Shown here: positions 53,144 to 62,987 of the stretch, piece by piece
How positions within the stretch are numbered: position 1 is the stretch's first letter
Layout of the letters: each line of letters starts with the position of its first letter
From: an uncultured Christensenellaceae bacterium
GTDB taxonomy: Bacteria; Bacillota; Clostridia; Christensenellales; Borkfalkiaceae
DNA: 64,000 nucleotides
Reading direction: 5' to 3'
NCBI GenBank assembly: GCA_910587825.1
Contig: CAJUNJ010000007.1
Location: 10,764 to 74,763 of the forward strand
Made by a program: the position numbers and the translations under genes
The notes under the pieces: generated by a model
The model's input: only the letters and a program-made list of their open reading frames with translations
Told to the model about the DNA's origin: nothing
The model's database searches: none

Positions 53144-56100
53144 TTACTCCTCGTCGTCCCCGTCGAACAAATCGGCAGACGGTTTGTCTTCATCATCGTC
53201 GTCGGTGTCGAAAAGCGAGAACTTATCGCCGAAATCATCGTCGTCCTCATCGTCTTCGTCACCGCCGAAAAGCTCCTTACCGGTGAAGTCGTCTTCATCG
53301 TCGGTATCGAAAATCGACATAGGTTCGAGATCGATTTGCTCTTCCGCGTCGTCGTGTTTGACGAGGTCGAATTCCTCTTCGGGAATTTTCGCTTCGGCTT
53401 CCTGTATCTCTCGCGCCCTTGCGCTGGGTATCGAATCATCATCGTCGTCAAGTTCGCGGATGACGAGCTCTTCGCCGGATTCGGTAAGGACCTTGACGTC
53501 GAGCGCAAGCGATTGAAGTTCCTTTAAAAGAACTTTAAACGCTTCGGGAATGCCAGGTTCGGAAATGTTGTTGCCCTTTACGATGCTTTCGTAAGTCTTG
53601 ACACGTCCTACTATATCGTCCGATTTTACGGTAAGAATTTCCTGCAAGATATGAGCCGCGCCGTAAGCTTCAAGCGCCCAGACTTCCATTTCACCGAATC
53701 TCTGTCCGCCGAACTGCGCTTTACCGCCGAGGGGCTGCTGTGTGACAAGGCTGTAAGGTCCAATCGACCTTGCGTGGATTTTATCGTCGACAAGGTGGAT
53801 AAGCTTAATCATATACTGTACGCCTACCGTTACCCTGTTTTCGAAGGGTTCGCCCGTTCTGCCGTCGTAAACCTGCACTTTGCCGTCCACTTTGCCTTCG
53901 GGGTTTATTATATTGTTTTCAAGGAAAAGCTTTTTGATGTCCTGCTCTGTCGCGCCGTCGAATACGGGGGTTGCAATCTTCCAGCCGAGCTGTTTGCAGA
54001 CAAGTCCGAGATGCACTTCGAGAACCTGACCTATGTTCATACGGGAAGGAACGCCGAGCGGGTTAAGAACTATCTGTAAGGGCGTACCGTCTGCAAGGAA
54101 AGGCATATCCGCCTGCGGAAGCACGCGCGAAATAACGCCCTTGTTACCGTGGCGTCCCGCCATTTTGTCGCCGACCTGTACCTTACGCTTCTGCGCAATG
54201 TACACGCGGACAAGTTTGTTTACGCCGGGCGAAAGTTCGTCCTTGTTTTCACGGGTGAAGACTTTTACATCTACGACGATACCGCCTTCGCCGTGGGGAA
54301 CTTTAAGGGAGGTATCTCTGACTTCCCTTGCCTTTTCGCCGAATATCGCACGGAGCAACCTTTCTTCGGGTGTAAGTTCAGTCTCGCCCTTGGGCGTTAC
54401 CTTACCTACCAATATATCTCCCGGCTGGACTTCTGCGCCTATTCTGATAATGCCGTCCTCGTCAAGGTCTTTAAGCGCGTCTTCGGACACGTTGGGAATG
54501 TCGCGGGTAATTTCTTCTTCGCCGAGCTTGGTATCTCTCGCTTCGGTTTCGTGTTCTTCGATATGGATAGAGGTGAACACGTCGTCCTGCACAAGCTTTT
54601 CCGAAATGAGAATAGCGTCTTCGTAGTTATAGCCTTCCCATTCCATATAGCCTATAAGTATGTTTTTGCCGAGCGCAAGTTCACCGTTGTTGGTTGCGGG
54701 ACCGTCGGCAATTATTTCGCCCTCTTCAACCCTGTCGCCGGTGTTGATTATGGGACGCTGGTTTAAGCAGGTGCCCTGGTTGGAACGTTCAAACTTTTTA
54801 AGCTTGTATTCTGTGATGAAACCGCTGTCTTCACGTATTTTAATCAAATCGGAAGCGACGCCTACGGCGACGCCGCCGCGTTTGGCGCGTACCATTACGC
54901 CGCTGTCGCGGGCGATTGCACCCTCTATACCCGTTGCGACTATCGCCGATTCGGTCTTCATAAGGGGAACTGCCTGACGCTGCATGTTCGACCCCATCAA
55001 AGCACGGTTGGTATCGTCGTTTTCAAGGAAAGGAATAAGCGCCGTCGCAACCGATACAAGCTGTTTGGGCGACACGTCCATATAATCCATTTTTTCGGGC
55101 GTGTACTGGGTTATCAAATCGCGGTGACGGCAACCGATATGCGCGTTTACGAAATGATTGTTTTCGTCAAGCGGTTCGTTTGCCTGCGCTACTATATATC
55201 TGTCTTCTTCGTCGGCGGTGAGATAGTCAACTCTGTCGGTGACTACGGCAACGCCGTTTTCGTCCTTTTCCACCTTGCGGTAAGGACTCATAATAAATCC
55301 GTACTCGTTTACTTTCGAGAAAGTGGCAAGCGACGAAATAAGACCTATGTTCTGACCTTCGGGCGTCTCTATGGGGCAGAGTCTGCCGTAATGCGAGTGG
55401 TGAACGTCGCGCACTTCGAAAGTTGCCCTGTCGCGGTTTAAACCGCCGGGGCCGAGAGCGGAAAGCTTACGCTTATGGGTAAGTTCTGCCGCGGGGTTGG
55501 TCTGGTCCATAAACTGCGAAAGCTGTGAAGAACCGAAAAATTCGCGTATAACGGCGGACACGGGACGGACGTTTACAAGCCCGGAAGGGGTAACTTCCAT
55601 TGCATCCTGCGTTGCCATACGTTCCTTGATAAGTTTTTCAAGCCTTGCGATACCTATTCTTAGCTGGTTCTGCAACAGTTCGCCTACGGAACGCACGCGG
55701 CGGTTGCCGAGATGGTCGATGTTGTCTATCGTGCCGATGCCGTACTGCAAATCTATATTCGTCGAAATGGTTGCGACTATATCGTCCACCGTGATGTGCT
55801 TATGGTTAAGCTTTTCGATGACCGGCTTGATTTCCTTCTTCTCTTCGGCGTCGAGTACATCTATATCGGCATTTAAAAGTTCGTTGAACTTCTTGCACGC
55901 GGTGACGAACTTGACGCGGTTGTCGCGTCTCTTTTCCCTGTTCTTCTTATCCTCGGGCTTTTCGTCCTCGGCTTCGGGAATTTCAACCGTATAGTAAATG
56001 GAGTTTATTTCGTCGCGGTACTTTTCGGCAACGTCTTCGGGCTTTGCGCTTTCGCACTCCGCCGCGATTTTCTGCATAAATCTGAAATTGGGATAATATA

Positions 56101-57199
56101 CCGTGGGAAGAAGCCCGAAAATTTTGGGGTTCTTCTGCGAAAGAGCTTTGAAGTTTACCGTGTTGTTTGCGATAATCTTGTGCTTGATTTCGCCTTCGGC
56201 GGGGTCGGACACAAGGACGAACACTTCGTTTACGCCCGCGTCCTGCATCTCGATTGCCTTTGCCTCTTCGACTATTTCGCCTGCGTGCGCCATAACCTCG
56301 CCCGTTTCGGGGTTGAATACGTCTTCGGCAAGCTTACAGCCGGGCAGACGGTAAGCGAGATTAAGCTTTTTATTGAACTTGTACCTGCCGACTTTTACTA
56401 CGTCGTAACGGCGGGGGTCGAAGAACAGATTGTTGAGGTGCTGTTTAACCGAAGCTTCCGTGGGGACTTCGCCGGGGCGGAGTCTTCTGTACAGCTCTAT
56501 AAGTCCGTCGGATTCAGACTTGGTCGTGTCCTTGGCAATCGTATTTTCAATCATCTTGTCGTTTGCAAACAAGTCCATAAGCGCCCTGTCGGAACCGAAG
56601 CCGAGCGCGCGCAAAAGTACGGTTGCGCAGATTTTACGCTTTCTGTCTACGTGAACCCAAAGTACGCCCTGCGCGTCCTGTTCGAGTTCGAGCCAAGCTC
56701 CGCGGTTGGGAATTACCGTCGTGCCGTACATCGCTTTACCCGTCTTATCCAACGTCGACGCATTGTACACGCCGGGCGAACGGACAAGCTGGGATACGAT
56801 TACGCGCTCGGCGCCGTTGATTATGAACGAACCCGAATCTGTCATAAGGGGAAATTCACCCATAAATACGGGCTGGTCGATGACTTCGTCCTTTACTTTG
56901 TTTACGAGTCTTACGGTGACGTGCAAAGGAAGCGCGTACGTTGCGTCGCGCGTTCTGCATTCCTTTTCGTCGTACTTGGGCTTTTCGTCAAACCAGTGGT
57001 TAAGAAAATAAAGCTCATAGTGGTCGGAATAGTCGGTTACGGGTGAAAAATCTTCGAAGACTTCGGCTATACCTTCATTGATGAAAGTGTTGTAGCTTGT
57101 CTTCTGGATTTCGACAAGGTCGGGAATGTCTATGACCTCGTTAATTTTACCGAACTTCCGCCTTTCGGTTTTGCCATACTTGTGAACCGGTAAATTCAT
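53144..57199 (-). CDS. rpoB: DNA-directed RNA polymerase subunit beta with acidic repeat tail
   Basis: The 1351-residue subunit has all core landmarks: the rifampicin region GSSQLSQFMDQTNPAAELTH and KRKLSALGPGG with the Asp, His and Ser of sensitive enzymes, GYNYEDAI, and KMAGRHGNKG. It is longer than the usual ~1200 because of a charged insertion near residues 395-430 (EDEKPEDKKNREKRRDNR) and a ~105-residue C-terminal tail rich in Asp/Glu, with four short repeats: SIFDTDDEDD, ELFGGDEDDE, SLFDTDDDDE, DLFDGDDEE. Ribosome site AAGGAG. The 334-nt gap to rqcP (57200-57533) contains a TATAAT on the minus strand (complement of 57344-57349) with a poor -35 and otherwise no gene. Confidence 0.98.
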   Translation of the reverse strand: MNLPVHKYGKTERRKFGKINEVIDIPDLVEIQKTSYNTFINEGIAEVFEDFSPVTDYSDHYELYFLNHWFDEKPKYDEKECRTRDATYALPLHVTVRLVNKVKDEVIDQPVFMGEFPLMTDSGSFIINGAERVIVSQLVRSPGVYNASTLDKTGKAMYGTTVIPNRGAWLELEQDAQGVLWVHVDRKRKICATVLLRALGFGSDRALMDLFANDKMIENTIAKDTTKSESDGLIELYRRLRPGEVPTEASVKQHLNNLFFDPRRYDVVKVGRYKFNKKLNLAYRLPGCKLAEDVFNPETGEVMAHAGEIVEEAKAIEMQDAGVNEVFVLVSDPAEGEIKHKIIANNTVNFKALSQKNPKIFGLLPTVYYPNFRFMQKIAAECESAKPEDVAEKYRDEINSIYYTVEIPEAEDEKPEDKKNREKRRDNRVKFVTACKKFNELLNADIDVLDAEEKKEIKPVIEKLNHKHITVDDIVATISTNIDLQYGIGTIDNIDHLGNRRVRSVGELLQNQLRIGIARLEKLIKERMATQDAMEVTPSGLVNVRPVSAVIREFFGSSQLSQFMDQTNPAAELTHKRKLSALGPGGLNRDRATFEVRDVHHSHYGRLCPIETPEGQNIGLISSLATFSKVNEYGFIMSPYRKVEKDENGVAVVTDRVDYLTADEEDRYIVAQANEPLDENNHFVNAHIGCRHRDLITQYTPEKMDYMDVSPKQLVSVATALIPFLENDDTNRALMGSNMQRQAVPLMKTESAIVATGIEGAIARDSGVMVRAKRGGVAVGVASDLIKIREDSGFITEYKLKKFERSNQGTCLNQRPIINTGDRVEEGEIIADGPATNNGELALGKNILIGYMEWEGYNYEDAILISEKLVQDDVFTSIHIEEHETEARDTKLGEEEITRDIPNVSEDALKDLDEDGIIRIGAEVQPGDILVGKVTPKGETELTPEERLLRAIFGEKAREVRDTSLKVPHGEGGIVVDVKVFTRENKDELSPGVNKLVRVYIAQKRKVQVGDKMAGRHGNKGVISRVLPQADMPFLADGTPLQIVLNPLGVPSRMNIGQVLEVHLGLVCKQLGWKIATPVFDGATEQDIKKLFLENNIINPEGKVDGKVQVYDGRTGEPFENRVTVGVQYMIKLIHLVDDKIHARSIGPYSLVTQQPLGGKAQFGGQRFGEMEVWALEAYGAAHILQEILTVKSDDIVGRVKTYESIVKGNNISEPGIPEAFKVLLKELQSLALDVKVLTESGEELVIRELDDDDDSIPSARAREIQEAEAKIPEEEFDLVKHDDAEEQIDLEPMSIFDTDDEDDFTGKELFGGDEDDEDDDDFGDKFSLFDTDDDDEDKPSADLFDGDDEE

Positions 57200-57418
57200 T
57201 TAAGAAAGAACTCCTTTTGGCTTGCGCCGTTTATTTATATTTCACATTCAGGCGATTTCCGTATATATCTTTTCACCGGAAAAATCACGAACAAAAAATC
57301 GAAAAAAATTTTTAAATTGCGGCTTGCCCCCTTTACAAATTAAATTATATGGTGTATAATTGCAACGTTGCCGGGGCTGAAAATTGCCTTATTTTAGCGA
57401 AATTTTGCGGTAAAAAGG

Positions 57419-57446
57419 TTGTCCGAAAACCTATTTTTGCTAAAAT
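57419..57446 (+). promoter_or_regulatory. Candidate promoter of rqcP-ispDF-radA
   Basis: TTGTCC (57419-57424), 16-nt spacer, TAAAAT (57441-57446), ~80 nt before the rqcP start. Confidence 0.5.
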
Positions 57447-57533
57447 ATCGCATTTTAATACAGTGTACTATTATAAATTACCCGAATATTAAAGTCAAGC
57501 GTTTTCGGCTTGTTAAGGAAAATAATTTTTTAT

Positions 57534-57785
57534 ATGAGAATAGACAAGTTTTTAAAGGTTTCAAGAATACTTAAAAGGCGCACACTTGCGCAGGAAGCGT
57601 GCGATAAGGGCAAAGTTAGCGTAAACGGAAAGGACGTTAAACCGTCGGCAAGAATAAAGGTCGGCGACGTGGTGGAAATTTCATACCTTACCGGCGGAGT
57701 GAAGTTTGTCATTAAGGACGTCAAAGAGTTTGTCAAAAAGGACGAGGCTTCCTCCCTTTACGAAATTATAGGGACGGAAAATTGA
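57534..57785 (+). CDS. rqcP: RqcP, S4-domain ribosome quality control factor
   Basis: The 83-residue S4-domain protein (MRIDKFLKVSRILKRRTLAQ, ACDKGKVSVNGKDVKPSARI) is the HslR/YabO-type factor that works with RqcH during alanine tailing on stalled 50S subunits. I choose ATG 57534 by homology; an AAGGA lies 14 nt upstream, further than usual. ispDF begins 2 nt after its stop. Confidence 0.92.
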   Translation: MRIDKFLKVSRILKRRTLAQEACDKGKVSVNGKDVKPSARIKVGDVVEISYLTGGVKFVIKDVKEFVKKDEASSLYEIIGTEN

Positions 57786-57787
57786 GT

Positions 57788-58936
57788 ATGGAATACAAAG
57801 TAAGCGCAATTATCTGCGCCGCGGGAAAAGGCGTACGCGCAGGCTTTAACAAAAACAAACTGCTTGCCCCCCTATACGGTCAGCCCGCCCTTTACCATAC
57901 ACTTAAAAAGTTTAAAACGCCCGAAATAGACGAAGTCTTCGTCACTTCTTCCAAGGAAGATTTTGCCGAAATTTCCGCGCTTTGCGCGCCTTTCGGTTAT
58001 ACGGTTGTAACGGGCGGTGCGACGCGCACGCAAAGCGTAAAAAATGCGCTTGAACGCGTTACGGGCGACATAGTTTTAATACACGACGGCGCACGCCCTT
58101 TCGTCACAGGCAAACTTATTTCAAAGTGCATAGAAAACGTAAAGATTTACGGAAGCGGTATTTGCGCCGTAAAGCCATCCGACACTGTTGCAAGCGGTGC
58201 GTTGGGCGTAATTTGCGACGTACCCGACCGCGACGGACTTTACCTTTTGCAGACACCGCAGGGATTTATGACCGAAGACATAAAAAGCGCTTACGCGCTT
58301 GCGGGCGGCGGCGCGTTTACGGACGACAGTTCGGTTTACCGTAAATTTATAGGCACGCCGAGAATTGTAGAAGGCGAAGCGGAAAACGTCAAACTTACGT
58401 ATAAAAAGGACTTCGAAAACCGCTTACCCCCTCTCCCTTCCGCCGTCGGGACGCGCGTGGGGTTCGGCGTAGACGTACACGCGTTCGGAAAAGGAAATTC
58501 CGTCACGCTTGCGGGAGTTAAAATACAGTGCGGAAAGAGCCTTATCGCACACAGCGACGGCGACGTAGCCGTACATGCGGTTATGGACGCGCTTCTGTCC
58601 GCAGCAGGGCTTAAAGACATAGGTCACTACTTCCCCGACACAGACGAAAAATACTTAAACGCCAACAGCTGTAAGATGCTTGAAGAAGTTGTACAGCTTA
58701 TAGGCGGTGCGGGATATAAAGTAAGCTCGCTTTCGGTAAGCGTTCAGGCGGAAGAACCCAAGCTTGCCCCGTATATCGACAGAATGAAAGAAAATTTAAG
58801 TAAAATTACAGGTACGGAAAACGTGGCAATTTCGGCGGGAACCTGCGAAGGATTGGGTTTTGTGGGGGAAAGGTTGGGAATAACGGCTTACTGTACCGCA
58901 CTTTTAAACGGGAAAAATTATGGCAAAGACAACTAA
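57788..58936 (+). CDS. ispDF: Bifunctional IspD/IspF isoprenoid enzyme
   Basis: This 382-residue fusion performs two steps of the MEP pathway: cytidylylation of methylerythritol phosphate (IspD part, about 1-220, ICAAGKGVRAGFNKNK and HDGARPF) and formation of the 2,4-cyclodiphosphate (IspF part, about 225-382, GFGVDVHAFG, SDGDVAVHAVMDALL, DIGHYFPDTD). I prefer ATG 57788; an in-frame TTG lies 6 nt upstream. It overlaps radA by 17 nt. The intervening IspE is not encoded in the window. Confidence 0.95.
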   Translation: MEYKVSAIICAAGKGVRAGFNKNKLLAPLYGQPALYHTLKKFKTPEIDEVFVTSSKEDFAEISALCAPFGYTVVTGGATRTQSVKNALERVTGDIVLIHDGARPFVTGKLISKCIENVKIYGSGICAVKPSDTVASGALGVICDVPDRDGLYLLQTPQGFMTEDIKSAYALAGGGAFTDDSSVYRKFIGTPRIVEGEAENVKLTYKKDFENRLPPLPSAVGTRVGFGVDVHAFGKGNSVTLAGVKIQCGKSLIAHSDGDVAVHAVMDALLSAAGLKDIGHYFPDTDEKYLNANSCKMLEEVVQLIGGAGYKVSSLSVSVQAEEPKLAPYIDRMKENLSKITGTENVAISAGTCEGLGFVGERLGITAYCTALLNGKNYGKDN

Positions 58937-60290
58937 AACTACAACCGAATTTGTTTGCACTGAATGCGGAGCTTCAAGCCCGAGATGGTTGGGGCGGTGT
59001 CCTTCCTGCGGAAAATTCAACACTATGGCGGAAGAAATAGTAAAACCCGCAGAACAGACCAAGGGCGAGCGTAAGACCGTTTACGACAACAGGGCAAAGC
59101 TTTTAAAAGACGTGTCTTACGAAAACCGCGACAGGACGCTTTCGGGCATATCCGAATTCGACACCGTCCTCGGCGGGGGCATTGTTAAAGGTTCGCTTGT
59201 GCTTATCGGGGGCGACCCCGGCATAGGCAAGTCCACCCTTCTCACACAAATATCTTCATTCCTTTCGAAAAGCAGTAAAGTACTTTACTTTTCCGCGGAA
59301 GAAAGCTGTTCGCAGGTAAAGCTCAGGTCGCAGAGATTAAACCTTGAACCCGATAGACTTTACATAATAAACGAAACGTGCATAGACGGGCTTGAAAGCT
59401 GTCTCAACGGCGTGGAATACTGTATTATAGACTCTATTCAGGCGGTGTACACCGAAGAGTTGTCTTCTTCGGCGGGGTCTGTCGGACAGGTACGCGAGTG
59501 CGCTTCCAAACTGATGCGCATTGCAAAGAGTCGCGGAATAACTTTCTTTATCGTCGGGCACGTAACAAAGGAAGGCGCACTTGCCGGCCCCAAAGTACTT
59601 GAACACATTATGGATACGGTACTTTACTTCGAGGGAGAAAATCAGGAAAATTTCAGAATTTTACGGGCGGTCAAAAACAGGTTCGGCAACGTACAGGAAG
59701 TCGGCGTATTTGAAATGACCGGCGAAGGTATTATCCCCGTGACGGACTATTCGGGCGTATTCCTCTCCGAAAGCCGCGGCGAAGAAGCGGGCGCGGCTGT
59801 AACCCCCGCACAGACGGGTGCAAGGTGTATGAACGTGGAAATTCAGACCCTTATTTCAAAGACGTCGTTCGGCGTACCGCGCAGAATGCCGCTCGGCGTG
59901 GACTATAACAAATTGGTGCTTCTTACCGCCGTACTTGAAAAGCGTTGCGGGCTTAACCTCTCCTCTTCGGACATATATGTAAACGCTATGGGCGGAATAA
60001 AGCTTAACGAACCGTCCTGCGATTTGGCGGTGTGCGCGGCTCTGGCTTCGGCTTACTACGGAAAGCCAATAGATAAGTACGTCGCAATATTCGGTGAAGT
60101 GGGACTTACGGGGGAAGTCAGGGCGGTGTCCTACTGTGAAAAGCGGGTTGCCGAATGCGTGAAAATGGGCTTTAAAAAAGTGCTTGTACCCGCAAAAAAT
60201 ATGAAATCGGTCGCAAAGTTCGCAGACAAGGTTTCCATTGTACCCATACTTTATGTCAACACTATGATAAAAAACCTTTTCAAGGACTGA
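58920..60290 (+). CDS. radA: DNA repair protein RadA
   Basis: The 456-residue RecA-like branch-migration helicase has a C4 zinc finger (CTECGASSPRWLGRCPSCG), Walker A GDPGIGKST, the RadA-specific KNRFG motif (VKNRFGNVQEVG) and a C-terminal Lon-like domain. Its ATG lies within the end of ispDF. The gene ends at a strong terminator. Confidence 0.97.
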   Translation: MAKTTKTTTEFVCTECGASSPRWLGRCPSCGKFNTMAEEIVKPAEQTKGERKTVYDNRAKLLKDVSYENRDRTLSGISEFDTVLGGGIVKGSLVLIGGDPGIGKSTLLTQISSFLSKSSKVLYFSAEESCSQVKLRSQRLNLEPDRLYIINETCIDGLESCLNGVEYCIIDSIQAVYTEELSSSAGSVGQVRECASKLMRIAKSRGITFFIVGHVTKEGALAGPKVLEHIMDTVLYFEGENQENFRILRAVKNRFGNVQEVGVFEMTGEGIIPVTDYSGVFLSESRGEEAGAAVTPAQTGARCMNVEIQTLISKTSFGVPRRMPLGVDYNKLVLLTAVLEKRCGLNLSSSDIYVNAMGGIKLNEPSCDLAVCAALASAYYGKPIDKYVAIFGEVGLTGEVRAVSYCEKRVAECVKMGFKKVLVPAKNMKSVAKFADKVSIVPILYVNTMIKNLFKD

Positions 60291-60310
60291 ATATTTCCGA
60301 ATATTAAGAA

Positions 60311-60336
60311 CGCGCCCCGCAATTTTGCGGGGCGCG
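60311..60336. terminator. Terminator between radA and the SSB-like gene
   Basis: CGCGCCCCGC (60311-60320) pairs with GCGGGGCGCG (60327-60336); convergent genes on both sides. Confidence 0.85.
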
Positions 60337-60348
60337 GCTTATATATAT

Positions 60349-61038
60349 TTACTGTTCGGAATTTTCGTAAGATCTCGGAAGGGAATACAAATCGAATTCT
60401 TCGTCTATATCGTATTCCGAATCGTCGTCAAACGCGGCAAGTTTGGAGATTGACACCTCATACGCGGTCATAGACACAAAACTATCGTCGGGCTGTTTTT
60501 TCTGGTATTCACGGCTCTGTATTCTTCCCGACAGAGCAACCCTGTCGCCGACCGAAAGACTGCGGACAAAGCGGGCGTTCCTGCCCCAGGCGATTGCCGG
60601 GATATAGTCCGACTTATTATAACTGCGGTTGACGGCGATTAGCAAGTCGGCAATTTCACGGTTAAACGGCGTTGTGCGATACACCGGCGGTTTGCAGATA
60701 TAGCCCGAAAGAACTATCGAATTCGGATTTTTACCCGGCTGTTCTTCTAAAAGTTCGCGTATGAAAACCGTAAGCATAAGCCTTGATTTTCCGCCTTCGA
60801 GCTTATTATAGGAACGGAATTGCCCCAACGCACAGATAAATCCGCCCGGCTTCATATCCTCGGTCATAATGCGCTCCGACACGGTTACGGGCAGAATGTC
60901 CGCCTGACCTGAAAGGCGCATTACCTTGACGGGAAATTCGTAAAAGCCCTCTCCGTAAACTTCGTGCGAAAACACCGCTTCCGACATAATTTCACCGTAG
61001 ATGTACACTTTGTTGTTCTTTTCTGTATTGTAGTTCAT
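60349..61038 (-). CDS. Two-OB-fold SSB-like protein
   Basis: The 229-residue protein contains two OB-type units: residues ~8-95 (VYIYGEIMSEAVFSHEVYGE) and ~105-205 (NSIVLSGYICKPPVYRTTPF ... DLLIAVNRSYNKSDYIPAIA ... GDRVALSGRIQSREY). The second is closer to SSB. The tail is acidic, but the usual DDxPF end is replaced by SYENSEQ. It is probably a variant single-strand DNA-binding protein. GGAGG ribosome site. Confidence 0.78.
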   Translation of the reverse strand: MNYNTEKNNKVYIYGEIMSEAVFSHEVYGEGFYEFPVKVMRLSGQADILPVTVSERIMTEDMKPGGFICALGQFRSYNKLEGGKSRLMLTVFIRELLEEQPGKNPNSIVLSGYICKPPVYRTTPFNREIADLLIAVNRSYNKSDYIPAIAWGRNARFVRSLSVGDRVALSGRIQSREYQKKQPDDSFVSMTAYEVSISKLAAFDDDSEYDIDEEFDLYSLPRSYENSEQ

Positions 61039-61069
61039 AAAACCTCCAAGTATTTCTTTAACAGTTTTT

Positions 61070-61846
61070 TTATAAAGTTTCTTTTTGTACGGATTTCTGC
61101 CTGCCCGTTCCGTCGACGACGTAATTTTCCCTGTAAATGAGTTCGCCGATTGGCACGAAGCTGTAACCCCTGTTTTTAAGCGTTTCCAAAATTATGGGGA
61201 CCGCTTCCGCCGTGTGAAGCCCGTTGTTGTGCATAAGTATTATAGAACCGCTTTGAACGCCGTTTATTACGCGCATTGCTATATCCGCCGCAGAGAGGTC
61301 TTTCCAGTCAAGGCTGTCTACGTCCCACTGAATGGAATAATAGCCCTGTTCGGAAGCCGTCTTTATAAGTTCGTCGTCGTAGTCGCCGTACGGAGGACGG
61401 AACAGTTCTACCTTCTTACCCGTTAAGCTTTCTATCGCTTCGGAAGAAGTTGAAAGTTCAAGCTTTATCTCCTCCGCGTTCTGCTTGCTCATATACGAAT
61501 GGGTGGAAGAATGCGTGCCTATTTCATGCCCCGCCCCGTCTATTTTTTTGACGTAATCGCCGTACTTTTCCGTCCAGAATTCAACCATAAACCAAGTTGC
61601 GCGTACGTTTGACACTTTTAATGCGTTGAGAATTTCGTCGGTATACTCCACTCCCCAGGCGCAGTCGAACGAGATGGACACCACCTTGTCTTCCCTGTCC
61701 ACACTGTAAATGGGAATGAGTCTGGGCGTATTACCGTAGTAAACCGCATATGCGCCGGTAAAATATACAGACAGCGACAGCACGGTTATAAGTAAAGCCG
61801 CCGACGCGGCAAGAATTATGTTTTTAAGTTTGAAAACTCGTATCAA
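61070..61846 (-). CDS. PdaB-like polysaccharide deacetylase, sporulation type
   Basis: The 258-residue NodB-fold protein has an N-terminal membrane anchor (IILAASAALLITVLSLSVYF) and the motifs SFDCAWG (catalytic Asp), GTHSSTHSYM (metal His pair) and RPPYGDYDD. It most resembles PdaB/YlxY proteins that modify spore-cortex peptidoglycan. The start is TTG 61844-61846 behind GGAGAG. It precedes the SSB-like gene by 31 nt. Confidence 0.88.
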   Translation of the reverse strand: MIRVFKLKNIILAASAALLITVLSLSVYFTGAYAVYYGNTPRLIPIYSVDREDKVVSISFDCAWGVEYTDEILNALKVSNVRATWFMVEFWTEKYGDYVKKIDGAGHEIGTHSSTHSYMSKQNAEEIKLELSTSSEAIESLTGKKVELFRPPYGDYDDELIKTASEQGYYSIQWDVDSLDWKDLSAADIAMRVINGVQSGSIILMHNNGLHTAEAVPIILETLKNRGYSFVPIGELIYRENYVVDGTGRQKSVQKETL

Positions 61847-61986
61847 GACTACTCTCCGATTATATATTTTTTAAGTATGGAAAAATTCGTAATTGTTTGT
61901 CGGATACCGACTTTTTTTGGCGAAAACTTTTTTCCCTTTCTTAAAATTATAATATTTATTTTAAATTGCGATTATGAATAAAAAAT

Positions 61987-62021
61987 GCGCGAAGCCGACG
62001 TTTTTTACGTCGGCTTCGCGC
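61987..62021. terminator. Terminator after the rarA fragment
   Basis: A 15-bp perfect stem, 61987-62001 with 62007-62021, is followed by CATTTTTTA on the minus strand. Confidence 0.9.
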
Positions 62022-62033
62022 TTACGATATTAT

Positions 62034-62987
62034 TTACTTTAACTTTCCTTTGTCCTTGCGGTTGCTTTTTACCGTCCTTTCATAACCGTAATCGGATGGT
62101 TTATAGTAAACCCTGTCTTTTAGTTTGTCCGGAAGATACTGTTGGTCGACATAGCCGCCCGCGTAGTCGTGCGGGTATTTGTACTTACCGCTTTGCGCCT
62201 TTGTCGGTCTGTTGCCGAAAGAGTTGTCCTTTAAATATGGCGGAACACCTTCGTCGTCGCGCACTTCGCGCGCATCACGCTTCGCGGCGTTCATCGCGGT
62301 TACGACCGAATTGCTTTTCGGCGCTTCGCAGACGTAGACTATGGCGTTTGAAAGAGGAATTAGCCCCTCCGGATATCCCGTCTTTTCAAGTATGTACATC
62401 GCCGACGATGCAACTACCATTGCGTTGGGGTCGGACATACCCACGTCTTCCGCTGAATGAACGACAAGCCTGCGCGCAACGAGCATAGGATCGCAGCCCC
62501 CTTCGATAAGGCGCATTGCATAATAAAGCGCGGCGTCGGAATCGCTGCCTCTGAGCGACTTGCAAAACGCAGAAAGGTAATCGTAATAACTGTCTTCGTT
62601 ATAGGAAAGGGCTTTACGCTGTATTGACTGCTCCGCATCGCCTAAAGAGACGCGTACGCTTCCGTCCGCCTGCGGCGGCGTCGTAAGGACGGCAAGCTCC
62701 AAAGCGTTGTAAGCCGTACGCAAATCGCCGCCCGCTACGCGGGCGATATGGTTTAGCGCATCTTCGTCTATGACGGCGTTATATTCCCCAAGCCCCTTGC
62801 GCCTGTCGCCTGCGGCGCGGATCAGCGCGCCCTTTATATCTTCTTCTGAAAGGCTTTTAAATTCAAACACCCGACAGCGCGACACTATTGCGGGCGTCAT
62901 AGAAGCGTAAGGATTTTCTGTTGTAGAACCTATAAAAATTATCGTCCCCTGCTCGGCTGGTATGTACTCTGTACACGAGCAGGACAT
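62034..62987 (-). pseudogene. rarA: C-terminal fragment of rarA (mgsA), split by an integrated element
   Basis: From EQGTIIFIGSTTENPYASMT onward the 317-codon frame is a normal RarA: sensor-1 region, SRCRVFEFKSL, AAA lid, and the MgsA C-terminal domain ending in YPHDYAGGYVDQQYLPD. Walker A and Walker B, which lie before TTENP in intact RarA, are missing. The first ~13 residues (MSCSCTEYIPA) come from the junction and do not match. The frame is replaced upstream by the recombinase gene, so rarA was cut by integration; the missing 5' part should lie beyond the window. Confidence 0.9.

Noticed and set aside
53184..53516. Serine-rich plus-strand open frame and GTCGTC-like repeats
   Set aside because: This is the antisense of the Asp/Glu-rich RpoB tail; the nucleotide repetition follows from GAC/GAT codons.
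57200..57533. Ribosomal-protein-type leader or riboswitch before rpoB
   Set aside because: No rplJL genes or recognisable L10-leader fold; only a weak promoter is visible.
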